DNA of 64,000 bases from an uncultured Alphaproteobacteria bacterium (lineage in GTDB: Bacteria > Pseudomonadota > Alphaproteobacteria > CAAHEQ01 > UBA3637): positions 238,966 through 302,965 of the forward strand of contig CAKPYH010000002.1 of NCBI GenBank assembly GCA_934202735.1, in the 5' to 3' direction. Shown here piece after piece: positions 51,564-59,918 of this stretch (positions are counted from its first letter, which is position 1; each line of letters begins with the position of its first letter). The translations under genes and the position numbers were made by a program. The notes below the pieces were generated by a model that saw nothing but the letters and a program-made list of their open reading frames with translations, was not told the origin of the DNA and did no database searches.

Positions 51564-53645
51564 TTATTTCAAGAGCATTTTGAAATCCACGACAACCGCA
51601 CGTTCCTTGGTAATCAGGGCCGGGTTAGCATCAATGGCCTTGATTTCGGGTATTTCCAAAACCAAGCGTTGCACTTTTGCCAAAGTATCCGCCAAAGGTC
51701 CGACAGCTTTGGGTTCTTCACCCCGAACACCATTCAAAATGGTCCCGACTTTTGTTTCTTTGATCATCGCTTCAAAGTCATCGGCCGGCAAAATGCGCAT
51801 AGTTGTATCACGCATCACTTCGGTATAAATACCGCCGGTCCCGAACACCATCACACGCCCAAAGTTTTTGTCCGAATTGACACCGATAATGGTTTCGGTG
51901 GCTTTGGTAATCATTTCTTGAATCAGGACGCTGGCCCCTTTTAATTCAAACTTGGCAATCGTAGCGGTCAAACCGTCAAACGCTTGATTAAACTTGGCTT
52001 CGTCATCAATGTTCAGGTAAATACCTTTCATTTCCGTTTTATGCAAGGCATCAGGTGCCGACAATTTCAACACCACCGGAGCCGGGAAAATCTTTTGGCA
52101 AAACGCCAACGCTGCCGCCTTGTCCGTAAAGTTCCCCGATTTCGGATAATCAATTCCGTAATGATCCATAATCATATTGACCGTTTTTTGCGGTAAAGAA
52201 GCCAGGTTTTCCGCCTGAGCCGCCGCAATCGCTGTCCGAATTTCGGCCGGTACTTCATGTTTTTCAAACCGAACTTCCGGCAAGCCTTTGAACGCCATTT
52301 GAGCTTTCATCAGACCCAACAAGCGTACACAATCAGTCGGATAGTCATAAGTTAAAATCTTGGCCGCTTTTAACAATTCAACACCCTCACGCACACGGGA
52401 ACCGCCGATGAAAGAACAGAAGATATTGACATTTTTATATTGTGCCGCCAATTTCACAACCGCTTCGGCCGTTTCCTTGGGTTCGGTAGACATTTGCGGT
52501 GTCAACAAAACAATAATGTTTTTATATTCACCGGATTCACACAAAACACGCAACGCATTTTCATATCGATCCGCTTTGGCATCACCCACCACATCAATCG
52601 GATTACCAACGGCTGCTTCCGGTGTTAAAACCGCACGCAATGCCGCAATGGTCTTTTCGCTGGGCCGTGCCAAATCCAAATGAGCCGCTTCACATAAGTC
52701 AGAAGCCAACACACCCACACCGCCGGCATTGGTCAAAATACCGACCGAACCGCCGAAATCCGTATGGTTCACATGTTGCAACAATTCTAATGCCCCAAAT
52801 AATTCGCGTGTGGTGTACACTTGAATCGCCCCGCTGCGTTGCAACGCAATTTCCAACACCCGATAGTTCGGTGCCAAAGAACCGGTATGCGACAAACTGG
52901 CCGCTTGAGCCTTTTGAGATTTACCCGGTTCCATAATCACACACGGTTTGGTCTTGGAAACTTCTTTTAAGACACGCAGGAATTCTTGACCTTTTTTCAA
53001 ACCTTCCAAGTAGAACACAAACGCTTTGGTGTTGGAGTCATGTTGAATGGCCTCCAACAACGAGGCTTCATTCAAATCAGCCTTATTCCCGATGGAAATA
53101 AAGTGGGAAAAACCAATCCCTTTTTCTTCTGCCCAATCCAAAATCGCACTGCAATAAGCACCGGATTGTGAAATAAACGCCACATTTCCGCGCAATGGGA
53201 AACACGGGGCGAAACTGGCATTTAATTTATCAAAAGTGGAAATATGTCCCAAGCAGTTCGGTCCCAACAGGTTGATTCCCGCATCCAAACATTTTTTGGC
53301 AATCGTCAATTCTAATTCTTTATTACCCGCTTCACCGAAACCGGCGGTAATAATACTGACATTCTTGGCCCCGTTGGCAATCGCATCATCAACGGCCGCT
53401 TCGCAAAAGCGTGCCGGCACCAACAGTACCACCAAATCTACCGCTTCGGGAATATCCCGCACGGAAGCAAAGCATTTTTTGCCTTTTAATTCCTGACCGG
53501 CCAACTTGGGGTTCACACCATACAGTGTCCCTTCAAAACCGGCATCTATCAGGTTCTTAAAAACGACTGCGCCTAATTTGGATTCATCGGCCGAAACACC
53601 AACCACCGCCACAGACTGCGGATTAAAAAATGTATTCAAACTCAT
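51564..53645 (-). CDS. ADP-forming acetate/acyl-CoA synthetase, fused alpha-beta form
   Basis: 693 residues. Order: CoA-binding domain (SVAVVGVSADESKLGAVVFKNL, split here), two succinyl-CoA-ligase-like domains with the phosphohistidine in AASLSHTGSLA, and a C-terminal ATP-grasp domain with VVLKLSAPDALHKTEMKGI and VLIQEMI. It converts acyl-CoA, ADP and phosphate to acid, CoA and ATP, the energy-yielding step of some anaerobes. Substrate (acetyl- or other CoA) not decidable by eye. Start at 53645 (AAAGGA upstream); 73 upstream codons are spurious. Divergent from the hydrogenase genes. Confidence 0.9.
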   Translation of the reverse strand: MSLNTFFNPQSVAVVGVSADESKLGAVVFKNLIDAGFEGTLYGVNPKLAGQELKGKKCFASVRDIPEAVDLVVLLVPARFCEAAVDDAIANGAKNVSIITAGFGEAGNKELELTIAKKCLDAGINLLGPNCLGHISTFDKLNASFAPCFPLRGNVAFISQSGAYCSAILDWAEEKGIGFSHFISIGNKADLNEASLLEAIQHDSNTKAFVFYLEGLKKGQEFLRVLKEVSKTKPCVIMEPGKSQKAQAASLSHTGSLAPNYRVLEIALQRSGAIQVYTTRELFGALELLQHVNHTDFGGSVGILTNAGGVGVLASDLCEAAHLDLARPSEKTIAALRAVLTPEAAVGNPIDVVGDAKADRYENALRVLCESGEYKNIIVLLTPQMSTEPKETAEAVVKLAAQYKNVNIFCSFIGGSRVREGVELLKAAKILTYDYPTDCVRLLGLMKAQMAFKGLPEVRFEKHEVPAEIRTAIAAAQAENLASLPQKTVNMIMDHYGIDYPKSGNFTDKAAALAFCQKIFPAPVVLKLSAPDALHKTEMKGIYLNIDDEAKFNQAFDGLTATIAKFELKGASVLIQEMITKATETIIGVNSDKNFGRVMVFGTGGIYTEVMRDTTMRILPADDFEAMIKETKVGTILNGVRGEEPKAVGPLADTLAKVQRLVLEIPEIKAIDANPALITKERAVVVDFKMLLK

Positions 53646-53684
53646 TTTATTTTCCTTTCTTTTGACTATAATTGAGTGGCCGGC

Positions 53685-53713
53685 ATTATAGATAATTATA
53701 CCGCGTATGTCAA
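53685..53713 (-). promoter_or_regulatory. strong sigma70 promoter of the acyl-CoA synthetase gene
   Basis: On the minus strand TTGACA (53713-53708), a 17-bp spacer and TATAAT (53690-53685), both consensus, 39 bp before the start codon. Confidence 0.85.
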
Positions 53714-53772
53714 GGGAAAAGTAGTAGCCGGCCGAAAAAGTTTCAAAAATGTCATAAATCTGAAAAAAGACT

Positions 53773-53801
53773 TTGCTTTTCTGTTTTGAATATGATACGA
53801 T
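53773..53801 (+). promoter_or_regulatory. sigma70-type promoter of the hydrogenase operon
   Basis: TTGCTT (53773-53778), 17-bp spacer, TACGAT (53796-53801), 36 bp before the first gene. The two divergent promoters are about 60 bp apart and may share control. Confidence 0.6.
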
Positions 53802-53837
53802 CGGACTACTTTGGAATTTGTAAACAAGGAGATTGGA

Positions 53838-54341
53838 ATGACCGAAGACAAAGTTAAAATACAAGAAGATACACGTAAAATGATGGTCAAATGGAAATCA
53901 AAGCGAGGCTCTTTGATTATGGCCCTGCATGAAGTGCAGAATGCTTTTGGTTATGTACCGTGGGATGCGATGGAAATTGTCGCGGCCGAATTACAGATAC
54001 CGATGGCACAAATCTATTCGGTCTTAACCTTTTACAACCATTTCAAATTAAAAGCCCCCGGCAAAGTGGTTATATCCATCTGTGATGGTACGGCATGTCA
54101 TATCAAAGGCGGACCGGCCGTTATTGAAGCATTCAAAAAGAACTTGGGCGTACAAGAAGGAGAAACCACGGCCGATGGATTGTTTTACATCCAAATCGTG
54201 CGTTGTTTAGGCTGTTGCGGCTTGGCCCCCGTTGTCGTCATTAACGGCAAAACTTATGGGAAAGTCCGTCCGGAGCAAGTGCCCGAAATCATCGCCGAAT
54301 GGCGCGAAACCATGGCTCATCAGGAACAAGGAGAAATATAA
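53838..54341 (+). CDS. hydC: NuoE-like [2Fe-2S] subunit of the trimeric hydrogenase
   Basis: 167 residues. The thioredoxin-like [2Fe-2S] domain has CDGTAC and CLGCCGLAP, the four cluster cysteines. The helical N-terminus (MALHEVQNAFGYVPWDAMEIVA in pieces) is typical of NuoE. It passes electrons between the NADH-binding subunit and the catalytic subunit. ATG 53838 follows AAGGAGATTGGA. Its stop overlaps the next start (TAATG). Confidence 0.93.
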   Translation: MTEDKVKIQEDTRKMMVKWKSKRGSLIMALHEVQNAFGYVPWDAMEIVAAELQIPMAQIYSVLTFYNHFKLKAPGKVVISICDGTACHIKGGPAVIEAFKKNLGVQEGETTADGLFYIQIVRCLGCCGLAPVVVINGKTYGKVRPEQVPEIIAEWRETMAHQEQGEI

Positions 54342-56098
54342 TGCCGGAATTAACACAAGAACAAATTGAAAAATTAAAAGCCCTGGGACGGTCTCAAAAA
54401 GACACCCTGCTCAAACTTGGAGAAGACTTCAAGGAAAGAGTCAAAAATTTCCGGGCCGCTATCTATACCTGCAATGCCACCAGTTGCCATTCCGGCGGAG
54501 CATCCGGAGTTCTTGATGCCTTTCAAGACAGTTTGAAAACCATGGGCTTGGATGCAGATGTACGTCTGGTCTGTACGGGATGTATGGGACTGTGCGCGTC
54601 GGGACCTTTGGCGCGCGTGGAAATTCAAGGCCGCAAGCCTATGCTATATCAACACGTGACTCCCGATATGGCACGCCGTATTGTTGCCGAACATATTGCG
54701 CCGGCTTTGGCACAACCGACCGAACAATCATTAAAATTACCCGCTTATTTGAAAGAACAGGAATTATCTTTGGACCTGCCCTTCTTTACAAAGCAACGCA
54801 AAATCGTTCTGCGTTTATTGGGGCATTCGGATCCGGAAGATTTAGGGGAATATGTGGCAAATGGCGGATATCAGGGTTTAATGAAAGCCCTGACCATGTC
54901 TCCGGCCGAAGTTTTGGACATGATCAAGAAAAGCGGCCTGCGGGGACGAGGCGGCGGCGGTTTTCCCACCGGAACAAAATGGGAGATGCTGGCAAAATCC
55001 CCTTTGGTTGAGGGCGAAAAATTTATGATTTGCAACGGTGATGAAGGTGATCCCGGGGCCTACATGGATTCGTGTATCCTTGGGGGGGGATCGCATGCCG
55101 TTTTGGAAGGCATGATGATCGGTGCCTATGCCACCGGGGCTACGTCAGGTTGGTTTTACATTCGCGCCGAATATCCTTTAGCCATTCATCGGATGGAACT
55201 GGCGATTAAACAAGCCAAACGCTATGGCATTTTAGGACGCAATATCTTCGGAACTGACTTTAACTTTATGGCCGATATTCGTTATGGAGCCGGCGCATTC
55301 GTATGCGGCGAAGAAACGGCCTTGATGGCATCGGTGGAAGGCAAACGCGGTACACCGCGACCGCGGCCGCCTTTCCCGACACAACGCGGATTATTTGCAA
55401 AACCGACGGCTATCAATAATGTTGAAACTTTGGCAAACATTGCACCGATTATTTTGAATGGCCCCGAATGGTTCAGTGAAGTCGGAACGGCAACTTCAAA
55501 GGGTACAAAGGTCTTTGCCATTACCGGAAAAGTTAAACATTCCGGTTTGGTGGAAGTACCGATGGGAACAACGGTTGGCGAAATGGTAAATGACATCGGC
55601 GGCGGGACCAGTTCGGGAAAACCGTTTAAAGCCGTTCAAACAGGCGGACCGTCCGGTGGTGTGATTCCGGCATCGGAATTACACATGCCCCTTTGTTATG
55701 AAGAATTAAAGAAAATCGGATCTATGATGGGATCCGGCGGTATGATTGTCATGGATCAAGACGACAGTATGGTGGATATTGCTAAATTTTATCTGGGCTT
55801 TACGGTTGATGAATCCTGTGGTAAATGTGCGCCGTGCCGCATTGGCGGGTATCAGATGTTGCAACTGATGAAAAAAATTGCGGCCGGTAAAGGTACCCGA
55901 TCCGACGTGGAAAAAATCAAAGAAATCGGTAATGCTATGCGCAAAGCATCTCTATGCGGATTGGGACAAACAGCCCCCAACCCGGTTTTGTCCACAATGA
56001 AATTTTTTAAAAATGAATATGATGCTTTATTGACAGATGAGCCGGTCCGACAAAACGATACCGTCTCACCCGACAACAGTCAAACACAAGGAGAGTAA
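54341..56098 (+). CDS. hydB: NuoF-like NADH-binding subunit of the trimeric hydrogenase
   Basis: 585 residues. An N-terminal [2Fe-2S] thioredoxin-like domain (about 40-115, with CNATSC and CTGCMGLC) precedes the FMN/NADH-binding NuoF core with GLRGRGGGGFPTGTKW, the GDEGDPGAYMD segment and GEETALMASVEG. A SLBB part follows, then the [4Fe-4S] motif ESCGKCAPCRIG. The C-terminus ends after a short acidic tail; there is no ferredoxin-like domain after the core, unlike the bifurcating HydB form. Confidence 0.93.
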   Translation: MPELTQEQIEKLKALGRSQKDTLLKLGEDFKERVKNFRAAIYTCNATSCHSGGASGVLDAFQDSLKTMGLDADVRLVCTGCMGLCASGPLARVEIQGRKPMLYQHVTPDMARRIVAEHIAPALAQPTEQSLKLPAYLKEQELSLDLPFFTKQRKIVLRLLGHSDPEDLGEYVANGGYQGLMKALTMSPAEVLDMIKKSGLRGRGGGGFPTGTKWEMLAKSPLVEGEKFMICNGDEGDPGAYMDSCILGGGSHAVLEGMMIGAYATGATSGWFYIRAEYPLAIHRMELAIKQAKRYGILGRNIFGTDFNFMADIRYGAGAFVCGEETALMASVEGKRGTPRPRPPFPTQRGLFAKPTAINNVETLANIAPIILNGPEWFSEVGTATSKGTKVFAITGKVKHSGLVEVPMGTTVGEMVNDIGGGTSSGKPFKAVQTGGPSGGVIPASELHMPLCYEELKKIGSMMGSGGMIVMDQDDSMVDIAKFYLGFTVDESCGKCAPCRIGGYQMLQLMKKIAAGKGTRSDVEKIKEIGNAMRKASLCGLGQTAPNPVLSTMKFFKNEYDALLTDEPVRQNDTVSPDNSQTQGE

Positions 56099-56102
56099 AA
56101 AC

Positions 56103-57857
56103 ATGGTAAACTTGAAAATTGATTCAAAAACCGTGCAAGTCCCGACAGGAACAACCATTTTGGATGCCGCGAAATCCGTTCAAATTAAAATACCAACGTT
56201 GTGTCATCATCCGGACTTGGATCCCACGGCGGCTTGCGGCATTTGTATTGTCAAGGCAAACGGTCGCATGGTGCGTTCTTGTTGCACACCCGTGGCGGAA
56301 GGCATGGAGGTCATTACACGAGATCCCGAAATTACAGCCGCACGACAAACCGTATTAAAGTTAACACTCAGCCGTCATCCGAATGAATGCCTAACCTGCC
56401 TGAAAAATGATACGTGTGAATTGCGCCAACTGGCAGCGGATTTCGGCATCAGGGAAACCGGCTTTACCAATATCACACCAACCGCACAAGACTGCCCGGA
56501 AGATGACAGTACCAAAAGCATCGTTTTTGATCCGCGTAAATGTATTCTGTGCGGCCGTTGTACAGAAGTTTGCCAAAACGTTCAAAACGTATGGGCGTTG
56601 TCTGTTTTGAAGCGTGGTATCAGTACCCATATTGCACCGGCGGGAGATATACCGTTAGGCGATAGCCCGTGCATTAAATGCGGACAATGTACCGCACATT
56701 GCCCAACGGGGGCTTTGACAGAACGCGATGATACACAATATGTATGGTCCATGATTCAAGACCCTGCACTGCATACCGTGGCACAAATTGCACCGGCCGT
56801 TCGTGTAGCCATCGGGGAAGCCTTTGGGCTGGAACCCGGAAAATTGACTACCGGAAAAATCTATGCGGCTTTACGCCGTCTGGGGTTTGATACGGTTTTT
56901 GATACCAACTTCGGGGCCGATGTGACCATCATGGAAGAAGGTAATGAATTGCTGGAACGCCTGAATGGCAAAGGTGTATTGCCGATGATGACCTCGTGTT
57001 GCCCGGCATGGATAGATTATATGGAGAAGTATTACGGTGATATGCTGCCCCATTTGTCTTCCTGTAAATCACCGCATGAAATGGTGGGCGCTTTAACCAA
57101 GACATATTATGCCGATAAAATTGGTGTATCGGCCGATAAAATGCGGGTTATATCCATTATGCCCTGCACGGCGAAAAAATTTGAAATTGCACGAACACCC
57201 GATATGGCTTCTTCCGGTGAACAAGATGTGGACGTATCTTTAACCACCCGAGAACTGGCCCGTATGATTAAACAAGCCGGCATTGACTTTGTGAATTTAC
57301 CCGATGAACAAGCCGACAGTCCGTTAGGTTCCTATACCGGTGCCGCCACGGTTTTTGGCCAAACAGGTGGGGTAATGGAAGCTGCGTTGCGAACCGTCTA
57401 TGCTTTGGTCACCGGTCAAGAAATGCCGGACGATGCGTTGGAAATCAAGCCTATTTTAGACCTGAATCAAGGTATCAAAGAAATGACATTGAACTTGAAT
57501 AATCGCGAAATTCGTATCGCCGTTGTGCAAGGAATCGGCCACATTCAGCCCGTTATGGAACGTATCCGTCAGGCAGTTCAAAATGGAGAAGAACCACCTT
57601 ATCACTTCGTTGAAGTGATGACATGCTCCGGTGGCTGCATCGGTGGTGGCGGCCAACCCTTAGGTGTCACAAACGAAATCAGACGCGCACGGATACAGGG
57701 CTTGATGGCAGATGACAGGCAATCAAGCCAACGATGTTCCCACTTGAATCCGGACATCAAGAAATTGTATGACAACTTCTTGGGACACCCCTTATCCGAA
57801 AAGGCGCACCATTTGTTGCATACGCACTACACCGCGCGTCCCTTGTACAAAAAATAA
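56103..57857 (+). CDS. hydA: [FeFe]-hydrogenase catalytic subunit
   Basis: 584 residues. An N-terminal [2Fe-2S] domain (Cys34, 45, 48, 61), the HPNECLTCLKNDTC cluster, two [4Fe-4S] motifs (CILCGRCTEVC, CIKCGQCTAHC) and the H-cluster domain: L1 TSCCPAW (298-304), L2 MPCTAKKFE (353-361) and L3 EVMTCSGGCIGGGGQP. It reduces protons or oxidises H2. C-terminal small subunit-like segment is present. Four genes' maturation factors HydE/F/G are not in this window. AAGGAGAGTAAAA precedes ATG 56103. Confidence 0.96.
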   Translation: MVNLKIDSKTVQVPTGTTILDAAKSVQIKIPTLCHHPDLDPTAACGICIVKANGRMVRSCCTPVAEGMEVITRDPEITAARQTVLKLTLSRHPNECLTCLKNDTCELRQLAADFGIRETGFTNITPTAQDCPEDDSTKSIVFDPRKCILCGRCTEVCQNVQNVWALSVLKRGISTHIAPAGDIPLGDSPCIKCGQCTAHCPTGALTERDDTQYVWSMIQDPALHTVAQIAPAVRVAIGEAFGLEPGKLTTGKIYAALRRLGFDTVFDTNFGADVTIMEEGNELLERLNGKGVLPMMTSCCPAWIDYMEKYYGDMLPHLSSCKSPHEMVGALTKTYYADKIGVSADKMRVISIMPCTAKKFEIARTPDMASSGEQDVDVSLTTRELARMIKQAGIDFVNLPDEQADSPLGSYTGAATVFGQTGGVMEAALRTVYALVTGQEMPDDALEIKPILDLNQGIKEMTLNLNNREIRIAVVQGIGHIQPVMERIRQAVQNGEEPPYHFVEVMTCSGGCIGGGGQPLGVTNEIRRARIQGLMADDRQSSQRCSHLNPDIKKLYDNFLGHPLSEKAHHLLHTHYTARPLYKK

Positions 57858-57886
57858 GGAATATTTCTTGTATTGGGTATAACAAA

Positions 57887-57926
57887 ACGGGGGCATTCTT
57901 GAAACAGGAACGCCCCCTGTTTTTTC
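57887..57926 (+). terminator. rho-independent terminator of the hydrogenase operon
   Basis: GGGGGC (57889-57894) pairs with GCCCCC (57912-57917) with further pairing inside, followed by TGTTTTTT. Confidence 0.8.
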
Positions 57927-57995
57927 CGATAGTGTATCCCCGGATTTTAATCTTGTGCTTTCCGGTTAAAAAAACAGCTTTTCATAAAAAATTTA

Positions 57996-58025
57996 CTTGA
58001 CAAATACATAAAAATCGGATAGTAA
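57996..58025 (+). promoter_or_regulatory. sigma70-type promoter of tRNA-Thr
   Basis: Consensus TTGACA (57996-58001) and a TAGTAAT-like -10 about 18 bp later, 17 bp before the tRNA 5' end. The exact -10 is uncertain. Confidence 0.6.
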
Positions 58026-58041
58026 TATCTCTGTTCTTTGT

Positions 58042-58116
58042 GCCGCTGTGGCTCAGTGGTAGAGCACACCCTTGGTAAGGGTGGGGTCGTGAGTCCGATT
58101 CTCACCAGCGGCACCA
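58042..58116 (+). tRNA. tRNA-Thr (anticodon GGT)
   Basis: GCCGCTG (58042-58048) pairs with CAGCGGC; A and CCA follow in the DNA. D-arm GCTCAGTGGTAGAGC, anticodon stem CACCC/GGGTG with loop TTGGTAA (anticodon GGT), T-arm with AGTCCGATT. Its 3' end and downstream terminator recur in a degenerate form at 59094. Confidence 0.94.
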
Positions 58117-58228
58117 TGTATTATAGCCCTCTTTTAAACGAGGGCTTTTTCTTTTGTTTGCAAGCACTATGCTGAGTCCGATAGTACGATTGTTAAAAAT
58201 GACAGAAAATCCTCAATTATCGGACTAT
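58111..58228 (+). repeat. cassette-end repeat, copy 1
   Basis: From the tRNA-Thr 3' end (GCACCATGTATTA) through the terminator to the stop codon of the minus-strand gene at 58225. It matches 59094-59210 over its whole length at about three quarters identity by eye. It contains the inverted pair AGTCCGATA (58175-58183) and TATCGGACT (58218-58226). Confidence 0.75.
58125..58151 (+). terminator. rho-independent terminator of tRNA-Thr
   Basis: AGCCCTC (58125-58131) pairs with GAGGGCT (58140-58146), followed by a T run. A weakened version lies in the second repeat copy at about 59108-59132. Confidence 0.85.
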
Positions 58229-58977
58229 TTTTTCAGCCAATCACAATCCCGTACCCTATCATCACAGAAATCACAGTGGCAACCAATAATTCGGCCAGAT
58301 TTTCCATAACCTTGTAATGTTAAATGTGGTTCTTTATCTGCTTCCCTTTGACAGGTTGCCGCACAGTCCCTTTGAGTCATACCAACAATATAACGAAATG
58401 AAAATGACAAAAGTACAGATAAAACTGTCATTCCAATATAACTATATAGATTTGCGAAAGCGACAGTTTTCTTTAATTTTTGTTCATTTAATCTTTTTTT
58501 AAGATATCTATATTCAACAAACCAAGACAGCCAACCTAACAAGAATAAATAAATAAAAAATTGTAAAAATAACGAAACAAAACTCCAAATCGCACTTTTT
58601 ATAGGAAGGACAACAAGTGGCCCCATCAAAACACAGGCAATTTGGCATTCTCCTTTGCAAGAAGAAATCAAGCCACATAAAAATGATTGTATGAAAGACA
58701 ATCCTATAGTAAATAGAATTCCCCACAGTGTAGAGTATATATTTGCGATAATAACACGTTTATATATTTTTTCTTTTATATTTAATTTTTTAGCTAAATA
58801 CCTTTTCTCTATTGAACACACAAACCAAAAAAGTAATAACCCCCAAAAAAATGGAAATAAAAAATTGCCCGTCACAAAAAAGTTAGATCCCATAAACACT
58901 AATAAAGGAATCCCACCATCAGCCATGGCTATTCTAGAACAGAACAGGACAACGCAAAACGTAACAATTTTTTTCAT
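58225..58977 (-). CDS. A+T-rich cysteine-containing membrane protein (cassette 1)
   Basis: 250 residues. N-terminal signal peptide (MKKIVTFCVVLFCSRIAMA), then four or five hydrophobic helices and a C-terminal Cys-rich domain (CAATCQREA, CHCDFCDDRVRDC). Two internal stretches look alike (RYLAKKLNIKEK and RYLKKRLNEQKL, each after a hydrophobic helix), suggesting an internal duplication of the membrane part. No family recognised. Composition is far more A+T-rich than the surrounding core genes. It lies between the tRNA-Thr-derived repeats, as cargo of a transferred module. Confidence 0.6.
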   Translation of the reverse strand: MKKIVTFCVVLFCSRIAMADGGIPLLVFMGSNFFVTGNFLFPFFWGLLLFWFVCSIEKRYLAKKLNIKEKIYKRVIIANIYSTLWGILFTIGLSFIQSFLCGLISSCKGECQIACVLMGPLVVLPIKSAIWSFVSLFLQFFIYLFLLGWLSWFVEYRYLKKRLNEQKLKKTVAFANLYSYIGMTVLSVLLSFSFRYIVGMTQRDCAATCQREADKEPHLTLQGYGKSGRIIGCHCDFCDDRVRDCDWLKK

Positions 58978-59039
58978 ATCTATAACCTTTCAACTAAGTA
59001 TTAGTATACAAAAAATTTTGCTAGTTTGCAACTTTTTTG

Positions 59040-59082
59040 CAATTTTTCTTTCAATCCTGATGTAATTTGAGTCCGATAATCG
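59040..59082 (+). repeat. cassette flank repeat, copy A
   Basis: 43 bp upstream (minus strand 5' side) of cassette 1. It matches 59772-59814 at 34 of 43 positions without gaps and ends with GTCCGATAATCG, also resembling the T-arm of tRNA-Thr. Confidence 0.7.
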
Positions 59083-59093
59083 CAAAGCAGCCC

Positions 59094-59210
59094 GCACCAT
59101 GTATTAAAGCCCTCAATCAAATGAGAGCTTTTACTTTTAAGCGCAAGTATTTCGCCGAGCCCGGTACTACGATTGCTAAAAATCACTCAAAATCGCAAAT
59201 ATCAAACTAT
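59094..59210 (+). repeat. cassette-end repeat, copy 2, with tRNA-Thr 3' fragment
   Basis: GCACCATGTATTA and the following about 105 bp, a degenerate copy of 58111-58228. Like copy 1 it ends exactly at the stop codon of a minus-strand gene (59210), so each copy has the same place relative to its cargo gene. Confidence 0.75.
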
Positions 59211-59710
59211 CATGATATAATTTCTTTAATATATTTTGGCGGAATATTACCATCCTTCATCACTAAAAAATAGTGCCGAATTACCCAAAAAAACATTCCT
59301 TTTTCCTTAGAGCACAAATGCCAAGGAAGCGGGGAGAAATCTATTTGGTCATATTGAATCCGAATGATTTTTTCATTTTTTCCATTTGCGGTCGAGCCAT
59401 CTTTCACCCAAACAGATTCAATTAAACCATCTTTTAGTAGATTCTTAAAATCCACTTCCATTAGTCTTTTTTGCTCTACCCATTCCTTTAACATAGGATC
59501 ATTTCCTTGCCAACAAACCGGCTCGGTGAGAGCAGAAATACTGCGAATACGGCCGGTAAATGTCGTTTCTAACCAATCTGAAATTACTTTAGGGTTATCA
59601 CTACCAACGCGCTTGCCGTATTTCAAAATTTCCTCTGGTATTTGCGAAACAGATAAAATACCTTCATGTACAAAATCAGAATCCTTTGGAATGTAGTGAT
59701 AAAGTTTCAT
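59210..59710 (-). CDS. A+T-rich hypothetical protein (cassette 2)
   Basis: 166 residues, soluble, no signal peptide. Opens MKLYHYIPKDSDFVHEGILS, a pattern (LYHYI...I.E.GILS) reminiscent of ADP-ribosyltransferase-fold toxin-like proteins, but the catalytic residues cannot be confirmed, so no function is given. It has about seven Trp/Phe-rich turns in the C-terminal half. GGGGGTAC precedes ATG 59710. Framed by module repeats on both sides, unlike its neighbours in composition. Confidence 0.55.
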   Translation of the reverse strand: MKLYHYIPKDSDFVHEGILSVSQIPEEILKYGKRVGSDNPKVISDWLETTFTGRIRSISALTEPVCWQGNDPMLKEWVEQKRLMEVDFKNLLKDGLIESVWVKDGSTANGKNEKIIRIQYDQIDFSPLPWHLCSKEKGMFFWVIRHYFLVMKDGNIPPKYIKEIIS

Positions 59711-59771
59711 AATGTACCCCCTGATTGTTTCATCCTAGTACAACTCTTTACAGATTACAACCTTATTTTTA

Positions 59772-59814
59772 CAATTTTTCTTCCATCTCCTCTGTAATTT
59801 TGGTCCGATAATCG
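59772..59814 (+). repeat. cassette flank repeat, copy B
   Basis: Upstream of cassette 2; partner of 59040-59082. After it, 59815-59918 has no gene; a GTTCCGATAATC (about 59853) and GTGTTAAAGCTC (about 59910) may be traces of a further module end. Confidence 0.65.
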
Positions 59815-59918
59815 TATCTTTTTGAATCTGCGTTCTTGAAATTCTTTGAAGGGTTCCGATAATCTATCAAAAAAACAATCACATTTGTCCGGAAATTATG
59901 TGTTAAAGCTCATACCCT

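Noticed and set aside
53646..53864. N-terminal extension of the acyl-CoA synthetase
   Set aside because: The extra 73 residues overlap both divergent promoters and precede the standard N-terminus, which has its own ribosome binding site.
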